Shown here: positions 1-6,784 of the stretch, piece after piece
How the letters are laid out: each line of letters begins with the position of its first letter
Position numbering within the stretch: the first letter of the stretch is position 1
Source: Clostridiaceae bacterium
GTDB taxonomy: Bacteria; Bacillota; Clostridia; Lachnospirales; Lachnospiraceae
DNA: 64,000 nt
Direction: 5' to 3'
Assembly (NCBI GenBank): GCA_910574345.1
Contig: CAJSZV010000003.1
Coordinates: forward strand, 124,001 to 188,000
Notes under the pieces: model-generated
Seen by the model: only the letters and a program-made list of their open reading frames with translations
Databases searched by the model: none
Told to the model about the DNA's origin: nothing
Translations under genes and position numbers: made by a program

Positions 1-14
1 TCCTGGGAGCGGCC

Positions 15-1613
15 ATGAGGCTGGAAGTGACAAGAGGAGGCGTGAACCTGAGCATATGGGGAGGCCTTTTTATGGCTGGCGCCGCCATGCTGCTGGCTGT
101 TATGGTGAGCCCTCTTTTTTATGAGATCACAGGATATTCCATGAAAAGAGGAAAAGATTATGGGAACCGCAGACAGTTAAACCTGGTTTTTTTTCGGGCG
201 TGGGGAATTTTGGCTGTGGGATATCTTCCCTGTATTCTGGCATTTTATCCGGGACTTTACTGCTATGATATGGTGTGGCAGTGGTCCCAGTTTGATGCCT
301 GGCAGTTCACAACCCATCATCCTCTGATTCATACGCTTTTCAGCGGCGGCCTTATAGAGCTGGGCAATATCCTCGGCGGCTCTTACACCAAAGGACTCTT
401 TCTCCATTCCCTGGTTCAGACGATGTTTCTTACGGGGGCCATGGCCTATGGAATCCGGTTTCTGGCAAAGATTGGAACTCAAAGCGCGGGGCTTATATTG
501 ACAGGGCTTTTTTTTCTTTTCTTTCCCTTCTTTTCGGTAATGGGAATCAGCACCACAAAGGATACGGTGTTTGCCGGCTTCTTCCTGATTACCTTTGTAG
601 GTGTCTGTGATATGGCGGCGGAGCGAAAGTTTTATGGAGGATGGCGCCTTGTCCTTTTTGTGGTATCCGCCGTGTCCATGTGCCTGTTCCGCAACAATGC
701 CGTCTATGGCCTGGCAGTGATGGCGTGCTTTTTTGGCTTTGGATGGCTGATTCAGAAGGCCAGGAGGAAGCAGGGAGGGTTGTTTCTGAAAGCCGCAGGC
801 CTTACCTTTTTATGCATCGCGGTGAGCCAGGGCATGTTTTTTGCGCTGGAGAAGGGGCTTGACGCGGAAAAAGGAAGCAGGGCGGAGATGATGAGTCTGC
901 CCATGCAGCAGATGGCCCGCTCCTACGTATACCATCAGGAGGAATTTACTCCAAAGGACAAGGAGGAACTTCTGCGGTTTTTTGACGAATCCTGGCTTCT
1001 GCGGTACAAATATTATGTGTCGGACCCGGTAAAAGCGGGGATGAATATGGAGCAGTTTGAGATGTCAGACTTTCTGAGACTGTGGGTGAGGCTGGGAAGA
1101 CAATTTCCGGGGGAGTATGTGAAATCTCCTCTTTACAACATGATGGGGCTGTGGTATATGGGAGGCGATTCCAGCTGTTATGTGGAGTACAGCATGTCAG
1201 AGCCCTTCGATGAGGCCCACAGGGTGGAGACCAGAAGCAAACTGCCGTGGCTGAAAGCTTATTATTCCTGGTTCACCGACGAAAACCTGCAAACATTCCT
1301 GCCGGGACTGTCCGTCTTTTTTTATACTTCTTTTTATAGCTGGTGTGTTCTCCTGGCGGCAGGTATTCTGCTGGCAAAAAGGAAGTATCTTTATCTGATA
1401 CTTCCTCTGTTCTTGGGCTGCTATGGGTTTACGCTGGTGTTCGGTCCCTGCGTCATCATAAGATATTTTTTAGGAATTATGCTGTGCATTCCCATACTTG
1501 GAATCATGACTTTTCAGACTTTTCCTCAAGAAGGCGAAGATACTCATGGTGGGTCTGAATCAGACGGAATTCAAAGTCCTGCCGATTCTTGCGGATCAGG
1601 GTCTGAAGGATGA
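15..1613 (+). CDS. Polytopic membrane protein (DUF6020-like), possibly 5'-partial
   Basis: Large integral membrane protein with about ten hydrophobic segments and an extracytoplasmic-looking soluble stretch around residues 290-400. The layout resembles DUF6020/GtrII-like membrane proteins, a family that includes putative lipid-linked sugar transferases; its exact function is unknown. The reading frame is open to the left edge of the window with no clear ribosome binding site before the ATG, so the true start may lie upstream. The last hydrophobic segment ends near residue 498. The final ~35 residues are hydrophilic, low in complexity and read through the 3' end of the convergent glycosyltransferase gene, overlapping it by 110 bp. 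That neighbour makes a lipid-linked sugar donor in many genomes, which fits a role in glycan transfer, but this is inference. Confidence 0.7.
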   Translation: MRLEVTRGGVNLSIWGGLFMAGAAMLLAVMVSPLFYEITGYSMKRGKDYGNRRQLNLVFFRAWGILAVGYLPCILAFYPGLYCYDMVWQWSQFDAWQFTTHHPLIHTLFSGGLIELGNILGGSYTKGLFLHSLVQTMFLTGAMAYGIRFLAKIGTQSAGLILTGLFFLFFPFFSVMGISTTKDTVFAGFFLITFVGVCDMAAERKFYGGWRLVLFVVSAVSMCLFRNNAVYGLAVMACFFGFGWLIQKARRKQGGLFLKAAGLTFLCIAVSQGMFFALEKGLDAEKGSRAEMMSLPMQQMARSYVYHQEEFTPKDKEELLRFFDESWLLRYKYYVSDPVKAGMNMEQFEMSDFLRLWVRLGRQFPGEYVKSPLYNMMGLWYMGGDSSCYVEYSMSEPFDEAHRVETRSKLPWLKAYYSWFTDENLQTFLPGLSVFFYTSFYSWCVLLAAGILLAKRKYLYLILPLFLGCYGFTLVFGPCVIIRYFLGIMLCIPILGIMTFQTFPQEGEDTHGGSESDGIQSPADSCGSGSEG

Positions 1614-2469
1614 TGCCGGAAAAGAGAGATAAAAGGGCGGCAATCATGGCAAAGCCGCACACGATCAGCGTGGGATAGCGGGGAACCAGTCCTGTCTGCA
1701 GATATTCTGTAAACACAGGGATGAAAAATAAGGCGGACAGGACAGTGAGGCTCAGAGCGAGGGAGCCGAAAAAGGCCAGGGGTTTGTAGTCCCGGTACAG
1801 GCGCATAATGGTTCTTAATACCTTGGCTCCGTCAGAAAATGTGTTCAGTTTGGAGACGCTTCCGTCAGGACGGTCCCGGTAGTCAATAATCACATTCCGG
1901 ATGCACATATTCTTGTCCACCGCATGGATGCTCATCTCAGTCTCGATCTCGAATCCTTTGGAGAGTACGGGAAAGGTCTTGACAAACTCATAGCTGAAGG
2001 CCCGGTAGCCGGTCATAATGTCGCGAATCTCACTTTTAAACAGACGGTTAATGCTTCCTCTTACAAGGGAGTTGCCGAAATTGTGAAAAGGCCGTTTGTT
2101 TTCCGAGAAATAGGTGGAAGACAGGCGGTCGCCTACCACCATGTCGGCATTGTGAAGCAAAACCTGATCTGCCATGGCCCTTGCCGCATCGGCGGGATAG
2201 GTGTCGTCGCCGTCGATCATAATATAGCACCGGGCATTGATCTCCCGGAACATGCGCCGGACCACGTTGCCCTTGCCCTGGAGAGGCTCATAGCGGACCA
2301 CGGCGCCGGCCAGACGGGCCAGTTCATCGGTGCGGTCTGTGGAGTTGTTGTCATAGACATAGATCACCGCTTCGGGAAGGGCCCTCTTCCAGTCGTTTAC
2401 CACCTTCTGGATGGTACGGCTTTCATTGTAGCAGGGGATCAGAACTGCAATTTTATCCAAATGATTCAT
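1504..2469 (-). CDS. Family 2 glycosyltransferase, dolichol-phosphate mannosyltransferase-like
   Basis: 321 residues. The N-terminal GT-A domain (about 1-225) starts with the usual IPCYNE segment, has DNNSTDRT near residue 41 for nucleotide binding, and the DGDDTYP acidic motif near residue 86 that ligates metal. Two hydrophobic helices at the C terminus (about 230-300) anchor it to the membrane, as in the GtrB/DPM1 group that loads a sugar from a nucleotide donor onto polyprenyl phosphate. Sugar identity cannot be read from sequence. The start codon is the first ATG after an intergenic gap shared with the tmRNA gene on the other strand. Its 3' end is embedded in the tail of the convergent membrane-protein gene. 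Confidence 0.88.
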   Translation of the reverse strand: MNHLDKIAVLIPCYNESRTIQKVVNDWKRALPEAVIYVYDNNSTDRTDELARLAGAVVRYEPLQGKGNVVRRMFREINARCYIMIDGDDTYPADAARAMADQVLLHNADMVVGDRLSSTYFSENKRPFHNFGNSLVRGSINRLFKSEIRDIMTGYRAFSYEFVKTFPVLSKGFEIETEMSIHAVDKNMCIRNVIIDYRDRPDGSVSKLNTFSDGAKVLRTIMRLYRDYKPLAFFGSLALSLTVLSALFFIPVFTEYLQTGLVPRYPTLIVCGFAMIAALLSLFSGIILQTLIRKNRQDFEFRLIQTHHEYLRLLEEKSEKS

Positions 2470-2560
2470 CGAAATAAGGTCTCCGTTTTCGTTTTCTTAC
2501 AATCTATTATACAGATGCAGGTGTTTTTTTTCAACATTTACTTTGACGCCAAAAACGCAT

Positions 2561-2589
2561 TTGACTTTTGAAGGGAAATGTGGTAAGTT
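2561..2589 (+). promoter_or_regulatory. Predicted sigma-A promoter of ssrA
   Basis: TTGACT at 2561-2566 and TAAGTT at 2584-2589 with a 17-base spacer, about 60 bases before the mature tmRNA 5' end. The -35 is strong; the -10 keeps only the critical T, A and final T. Confidence 0.5.
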
Positions 2590-2647
2590 AATTATATGGT
2601 GCCAGGGTCAAAAGACCTTTTGAGCCCAACATCATTAGATTCAGTAA

Positions 2648-2984
2648 GGGGTTGTACTGGTTTCGACGGGGGTCATGCAGCTGGTGAAGCTATCCGCATG
2701 CGGTGCGTTAAACGGCAAACTTAAAATTAGACGCTGAAGATAATTTAGCATACGCAGCCTAAGGGCTGCTGTCAGCCTTAGTGCACTCACACATTAAGAA
2801 TCTGGCATCGACTTTGTGAGAAACGACATATGTTAAGCTTTGCGCATATGGGCGTAACATGAAGCTACTGAAACCATAAGGGTGTCTGTTCCCGTATGGC
2901 GGAGGGAATGTCAAATAACTGACTATGATAGTAGAAGAACAGGGAATTGGTTTTCGGACAGGGGTTCGATTCCCCTCAGCTCCA
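2648..2984 (+). ncRNA. ssrA: Transfer-messenger RNA (tmRNA)
   Basis: Rescues ribosomes stalled on broken mRNAs and tags the nascent peptide for proteolysis. The 5' end GGGGTTG pairs over seven bases with CAGCTCC at 2977-2983, closing the tRNA-like acceptor stem. The conserved 5' block GTACTGGTTTCGACGGGG and the T arm with GGTTCGATTCCCC before the 3' end are both present. The tag frame reads ANLKLDAEDNLAYAA with GCA at 2715 as the likely resume codon and stop TAA at 2760-2762. The terminal CCA is not encoded. The 3' ends of ssrA genes are frequent integration sites for islands, but I see no duplicated 3' segment in this window. Confidence 0.97.
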
Positions 2985-3032
2985 TTTAAGATGCGGTTAA
3001 GCTTATATCTTCAAAAGGACGGTGACCATATG

Positions 3033-3060
3033 AAAGAGCGGATTTGTTCCGTTCTTTTTT
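3033..3060 (+). terminator. Rho-independent terminator after ssrA
   Basis: Nine-base stem AAGAGCGGA / TCCGTTCTT with a short loop, including one G-U pair, followed directly by a T run. Confidence 0.85.
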
Positions 3061-3148
3061 ATTGTTAAGGGAATAAACATTCCTGTTTTGGCATATAATG
3101 GCATTAAATGGACAATCCATAAATATTACGCATACCAGGAGGGCAGGA

Positions 3149-3403
3149 ATGGAAAGAAGACATAGAAGAACAAAAAGAGAGAAGATGGAAGATGAATTGA
3201 GACAGACAGAAGAGGCCATCGAACAGTATAAGGCAGCTATCGCTACTATGGAAGAAAAAAAGCATATGCTGGAAGAGGAATTGGAATCAGAGCATGTGAG
3301 GGAAGTGACAAAATTGCTGAAAGAAAAAAATTTGTCCGTGGAGCAGTTAAAAGAACTGTTAGGAAGCATGATATCAGAGGAACTTGTGGAGCAGGGCGCA
3401 TAG
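3149..3403 (+). CDS. Small coiled-coil protein of unknown function
   Basis: 84 residues, very rich in Glu, Lys and Arg, with heptad-like spacing through most of its length, so it probably forms a coiled coil. No enzymatic motif is visible. I chose ATG 3149 because AGGAGGG at 3137-3143 sits at the right distance; an in-frame ATG 51 bases upstream lacks a binding site. TATAAT at 3094-3099 could be its -10 element. It lies between ssrA and another charged unknown protein. I do not recognise the family. Confidence 0.65.
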   Translation: MERRHRRTKREKMEDELRQTEEAIEQYKAAIATMEEKKHMLEEELESEHVREVTKLLKEKNLSVEQLKELLGSMISEELVEQGA

Positions 3404-3510
3404 GCCCTGTTTCTTTTTGGGCAGTTTGTTAATGAATACATTTATTTAGTCGAAATATATGATAAAAGGTTGCCAGTGGTTTTATGACTCAGAAGAGGCG
3501 GGGTATAGGT

Positions 3511-4161
3511 ATGAAAGTGGTCAGTGATTGGAACTCGTCGGTTATGAAAGCAGGATCCGGGGGAAAGAGCGGCAGCAGCTCGCCGTCAATCCGCAGGAAG
3601 CTTGAACGGATCAAACAGAAGGTAAGGGCGGGAGCCCGCCTCAGCGCTTCGGAAAAGGCATTTTTAAGAAAATATGCACCGGAGCTTTATATGCGGGCCA
3701 TGACTCAGGAGAGAATACGGCTGGAAAATGAGGAATACCTTAAGCAGAAAAAGCAGAGGGAACGAGAAACGGAAAATATACAGTCTGAGAAGAAGGAGAA
3801 ACAAGACAATATGGTAGACTTCGTTGACAGGGAGAAGGAGATTGCCAGACAGCTTGAAGCGGTCATAAAAGAGAAACATATAGAGGAAAGCAGGGTAAAG
3901 GGGAAAGAAGAGGAGGAGCAGATTCTAAAGGAGAGAGTATTGGAAGAGAAGACGGATGATGAGTCCGAGGACATGTACAATAAAAGAATGGTAAAGGAAT
4001 TTGAGGCGGATGTCCGGTTTCGAACACAGAAGCCGGCTTTGCCCCATGAAGCATCCGGGAGGATTCCCGCCTTTGCGCAGGGGAGGACAGCTTACCAGAT
4101 GATAGCAGAATCCCATAAGATTACGGAGAGTGAAGCCGTGCTGCAGCCGAGAAAAGCATAG
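3511..4161 (+). CDS. Charged hypothetical protein with long coiled coil
   Basis: 216 residues. A Ser/Gly-rich N terminus is followed by a basic segment, then about 90 residues dominated by Glu, Lys and Arg that look like a single long helix or coiled coil, then a less charged tail. ATG 3511 is preferred over the in-frame ATG 27 bases upstream because GAGGCGGGG precedes it at a usable distance. The preceding small gene is also coiled-coil, so the two products might interact, but nothing in the sequence proves it. A terminator follows closely. Function not recognised. Confidence 0.65.
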   Translation: MKVVSDWNSSVMKAGSGGKSGSSSPSIRRKLERIKQKVRAGARLSASEKAFLRKYAPELYMRAMTQERIRLENEEYLKQKKQRERETENIQSEKKEKQDNMVDFVDREKEIARQLEAVIKEKHIEESRVKGKEEEEQILKERVLEEKTDDESEDMYNKRMVKEFEADVRFRTQKPALPHEASGRIPAFAQGRTAYQMIAESHKITESEAVLQPRKA

Positions 4162-4169
4162 CGTATCAG

Positions 4170-4216
4170 GATGCCCCTCCCGTGAACAGTAATGAATAGG
4201 AGGCATCACTTTTTTA
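4170..4216 (+). terminator. Predicted rho-independent terminator
   Basis: GATGCC and TCC (two-base bulge) on the left arm pair with GGA and GGCATC at 4199-4207, followed by ACTTTTTT. It separates the unknown genes from the ilvE transcription unit. Confidence 0.7.
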
Positions 4217-4231
4217 TATGGCAAAAACCGG

Positions 4232-4260
4232 TTGACATATGGGGGTTTTTGGCAGATAAT
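4232..4260 (+). promoter_or_regulatory. Sigma-A promoter of the ilvE operon
   Basis: TTGACA at 4232-4237, 17-base spacer, GATAAT at 4255-4260. The transcript would start near 4267, just before a palindrome at 4271-4302. Confidence 0.8.
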
Positions 4261-4270
4261 TGTTGGCAGG

Positions 4271-4302
4271 GGCAGCAGTTTAAAGAATCCGAACCGCTGC
4301 TG
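4271..4302 (+). repeat. Interspersed palindromic element, copy 1
   Basis: GGCAGCAGTT at 4271-4280 and GAACCGCTGCTG at 4291-4302 can fold into a hairpin with one bulge. A closely similar palindrome sits at 29122-29153, and a partly similar one at 63470-63512. Here it lies in the ilvE 5' leader. Confidence 0.6.
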
Positions 4303-4349
4303 ACAAGGTGATGCCGGAAAAGCCGGCAGGGGAAAGGAAGAGTAAGATT

Positions 4350-5417
4350 ATGGAGATAAGAATCGAAAGAACCACATGTCCGAAGGAGAAGCCGGGACAG
4401 GATAATCCGCTGGTGTTCGGAACCATTTTTACGGATCACATGTTTGAGATGGATTATGAAGAGGGGAAAGGATGGCATGACCCCAGAGTGGTGCCGTATC
4501 ACAAATTAGAGCTGGAACCTTCTGCCATGGTATTCCACTATGGGCAGGAGATGTTTGAGGGATTAAAGGCTTACAAGGCGGAGGATGGAAGAATCCTTTT
4601 GTTCCGTCCCGACAAGAACATTGAGAGAGCCAACAGAAGCAACAGAAGGCTCTGTATTCCAATGCTTCCGGAAGATGTGTTTATGGATGCTTTAAAGACC
4701 ATAGTCAGTGTGGATAAGGACTGGATTCCCACAAAGCCGGGAACCTCTCTGTATATTCGTCCTTTTGTCATCGCTACGGATCCGTTTTTGGGTGTGAGGC
4801 CGTCTCACACGTATAAGTTTATGATTATTCTGTCTCCCGTAGGGGCTTATTACGCAAGCGGCCTGGATCCGGTGAAGATCTGGATCGAGGACGAATATGT
4901 GCGGGCCGTCAAAGGCGGCATCGGTGAGGCGAAGACAGGCGGCAATTATGTGGCTTCCTTAGCGTCCCAGGTAAAAGCCCACGATGAGGGATACTCCCAG
5001 GTTCTGTGGCTGGACGGTGTACACCGCAAGTATATTGAGGAAGTGGGAGCCATGAATATTTTCTTTAAGATCAACGGCACTGTGGTGACACCGGAACTGA
5101 ACGGAAGCATCCTTCCGGGAGTCACAAGGGATTCGGTTATCGCTCTGTGCAGAGAGTGGGGGGTTCCTGTGGAGGAGAAGAGAATATCCGTTGAGGAAGT
5201 GGTGGCTGCTGCAGAGTCCGGCGCTATGGAAGAGTGCTTTGGTACAGGTACGGCAGCTGTGATCTCTCCTGTAGGCGAGCTTCGCTATGAAGAGGAGCGC
5301 ATGGCTATCGGCGGCGGTAAGATCGGAGAGCTGACCCAGAGACTTTATGATACCATTACGGGAATTCAGCTGGGCAGGACAGAGGGGCCCAAAGGCTGGA
5401 GCGTAGAGGTTCATTAG
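4350..5417 (+). CDS. ilvE: Branched-chain amino acid aminotransferase
   Basis: Fold-type IV PLP aminotransferase that interconverts branched-chain amino acids with their 2-oxo acids using glutamate/2-oxoglutarate, in the cytoplasm. 355 residues, the usual length of the long (type II) BCAT group. HYGQEMFEGLKAY lies near residue 63. The PLP lysine is K195 in EAKTGGNY. The phosphate-binding GTGTAAV segment lies near the C terminus. ATG 4350 is preceded by GGAAAGGAAGAG; an upstream in-frame ATG at 4308 lacks one. The AEC permease gene starts two bases after its stop, so they are probably co-transcribed. Confidence 0.96.
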   Translation: MEIRIERTTCPKEKPGQDNPLVFGTIFTDHMFEMDYEEGKGWHDPRVVPYHKLELEPSAMVFHYGQEMFEGLKAYKAEDGRILLFRPDKNIERANRSNRRLCIPMLPEDVFMDALKTIVSVDKDWIPTKPGTSLYIRPFVIATDPFLGVRPSHTYKFMIILSPVGAYYASGLDPVKIWIEDEYVRAVKGGIGEAKTGGNYVASLASQVKAHDEGYSQVLWLDGVHRKYIEEVGAMNIFFKINGTVVTPELNGSILPGVTRDSVIALCREWGVPVEEKRISVEEVVAAAESGAMEECFGTGTAAVISPVGELRYEEERMAIGGGKIGELTQRLYDTITGIQLGRTEGPKGWSVEVH

Positions 5418-5418
5418 T

Positions 5419-6339
5419 ATGGCGGGAATCGGAGCAGTACTGATCAAAGCCTTTGCCTTTGTGGCAATCATTGCCATAGGGTACGGTCTGAAAAGGATTG
5501 GTTTTTTTCACGCCCAGGATTTTTACCTGCTGTCCAAGATCAACTTGAAGCTGACCCTTCCCGCTGCGATTATCGCTAATTTCAGTAAGATCAGCATGGA
5601 TGTATCCATGCTGATCGTCTGTGTCATCGGTATCGGGTGCAATGCCGCTACCATGCTGGTGGGATATCTGATCAGTCTGGGAAAGGATAAAAGCGAGAAA
5701 GCCTTTGATATGCTGAATATGTCAGGATACAATATCGGAAGTTTTACCACTCCTTTTGTGCAGAATTTCCTGGGACCTGTGGGCGTGGCGGCGACAAGCC
5801 TTTTTGATACGGGGAATGCGGTGATGTGTACCGGGATTAATTTTACCGTAGCCAGTATGGTAAGCGGAGAGGATGAGAAGCCTTCTCCGGGACGGATTCT
5901 TCGGACTCTGCTTTCATCTGCTCCTTTTGACGTGTATGTGGTTATGACGTGTCTGACGCTGCTGAAACTAAGGCTCCCTGTGGCGGTAGTGACTTTGGCT
6001 GAGACCATCGGAGGGGCCAACGCCTTTATCGCCATGCTTATGATCGGAATCGGATTCGAGATCCGTGCCGACAAGGAAAAATTGAAACTCATGGTGCGGA
6101 TTCTGACGGTACGCTTTGGCATGGCCATTGCCCTTGCAGTGGGATTCTATGTTCTGGCGCCTCTGGAACTGGAAGTGCGCCAGGCTGTCGCAATCTGTGT
6201 CATCGGTCCCATTACCTCCGTGTGTCCGGCCTATGTAGGGCGCCTGAAAGGTGATGTGGAACTGGCAAGCGCCATCAATTCCCTGGCGATTCTTATAGGC
6301 GTGGTGACCACTACGGTGGGATTGGTGATTATGCTGTAA
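5419..6339 (+). CDS. AEC-family transporter (auxin efflux carrier-like permease)
   Basis: 306 residues with about ten hydrophobic segments in two five-helix halves, typical of the AEC/MAE permease family. Members export or exchange organic acids, and substrate cannot be predicted from sequence. The N-terminal segment ends in GYGLKRIGF and is followed by a conserved LPAAI helix, both common in the family. It begins two bases after the ilvE stop codon, so translational coupling is likely; a role in 2-oxo acid or amino acid movement is plausible but unproven. The thrS leader promoter follows 15 bases after its stop. Confidence 0.87.
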   Translation: MAGIGAVLIKAFAFVAIIAIGYGLKRIGFFHAQDFYLLSKINLKLTLPAAIIANFSKISMDVSMLIVCVIGIGCNAATMLVGYLISLGKDKSEKAFDMLNMSGYNIGSFTTPFVQNFLGPVGVAATSLFDTGNAVMCTGINFTVASMVSGEDEKPSPGRILRTLLSSAPFDVYVVMTCLTLLKLRLPVAVVTLAETIGGANAFIAMLMIGIGFEIRADKEKLKLMVRILTVRFGMAIALAVGFYVLAPLELEVRQAVAICVIGPITSVCPAYVGRLKGDVELASAINSLAILIGVVTTTVGLVIML

Positions 6340-6353
6340 AAGACAGTTTGGTC

Positions 6354-6381
6354 TTGACAAAATAAAATCTGATGTTATAAT
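6354..6381 (+). promoter_or_regulatory. Sigma-A promoter of thrS
   Basis: TTGACA at 6354-6359 and TATAAT at 6376-6381 with a 16-base spacer, immediately upstream of the T-box leader. Confidence 0.85.
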
Positions 6382-6387
6382 CAAGAA

Positions 6388-6632
6388 AAGCAATTAGCCA
6401 ATGCGTTGACGGGAACAGTATGTTGCCAGGGGCCGTTCAGAGAGAGATGGGCAGGTGTGAGCATCTTACGGAACCGGTATCGGAAGACCATCCCTGAGCG
6501 GTCCTTAATCGGACACGGTGATTCCGTTATCATCAAAAGAGCGGCCGGGGCAGAAGTCTTCTGGCAAGCAGGGTGGAACCGCGATTCTATGTCGTCCCTT
6601 CTCACAGGAAACTGTGGGAAGGGATTTTTTGC
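6388..6632 (+). promoter_or_regulatory. T-box riboswitch, threonine
   Basis: Leader RNA that senses uncharged tRNA and prevents termination. The T-box core AGGGTGGAACCGCG is at 6570-6583. Stem I has CCGTTCAG pairing with CTGAGCGG at its base. The best specifier candidate is ACC at 6487-6489, preceded by GAAG and followed by A, fitting tRNA-Thr and the downstream thrS. The competing terminator occupies 6593-6630. Stem I is short, the compact form common in Lachnospiraceae. Confidence 0.93.
6593..6630 (+). terminator. T-box-controlled terminator
   Basis: TCCCTTCTCACAG pairs with CTGTGGGAAGGGA around a GAAA loop and runs into TTTTTT. Its left arm overlaps the region needed for the antiterminator. 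Confidence 0.9.
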
Positions 6633-6668
6633 TTCATAGGATTCATGTGTCTTTTGACACCCTGATTG

Positions 6669-6741
6669 CTATAGGAAACCGCTTCCTATAGAACAAAAAC
6701 CATCCGGGGGACGGGCACGGCGGACACATGCTCTGTCCGCC
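6669..6741 (+). promoter_or_regulatory. Two perfect hairpins between T-box terminator and thrS
   Basis: CTATAGGAA (6669-6677) pairs with TTCCTATAG (6683-6691). GGCGGACA (6719-6726) pairs with TGTCCGCC (6734-6741). They lie in the read-through part of the thrS leader and could be mRNA processing or stability elements; no known riboswitch is recognised. Confidence 0.5.
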
Positions 6742-6784
6742 GGTAACAGGAAACAACAAAATTTCACATAAAAGGAGAAGCATT

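Noticed and set aside
1924-2571. 215-codon plus-strand frame opposite the DPM-like glycosyltransferase
   Set aside because: Shadow of a clearly conserved gene on the other strand; no ribosome binding site.
2984-4216. Genomic island integrated at the ssrA 3' end
   Set aside because: No duplicated ssrA 3' segment and no integrase was found nearby; the two unknown genes after it are not clearly foreign.
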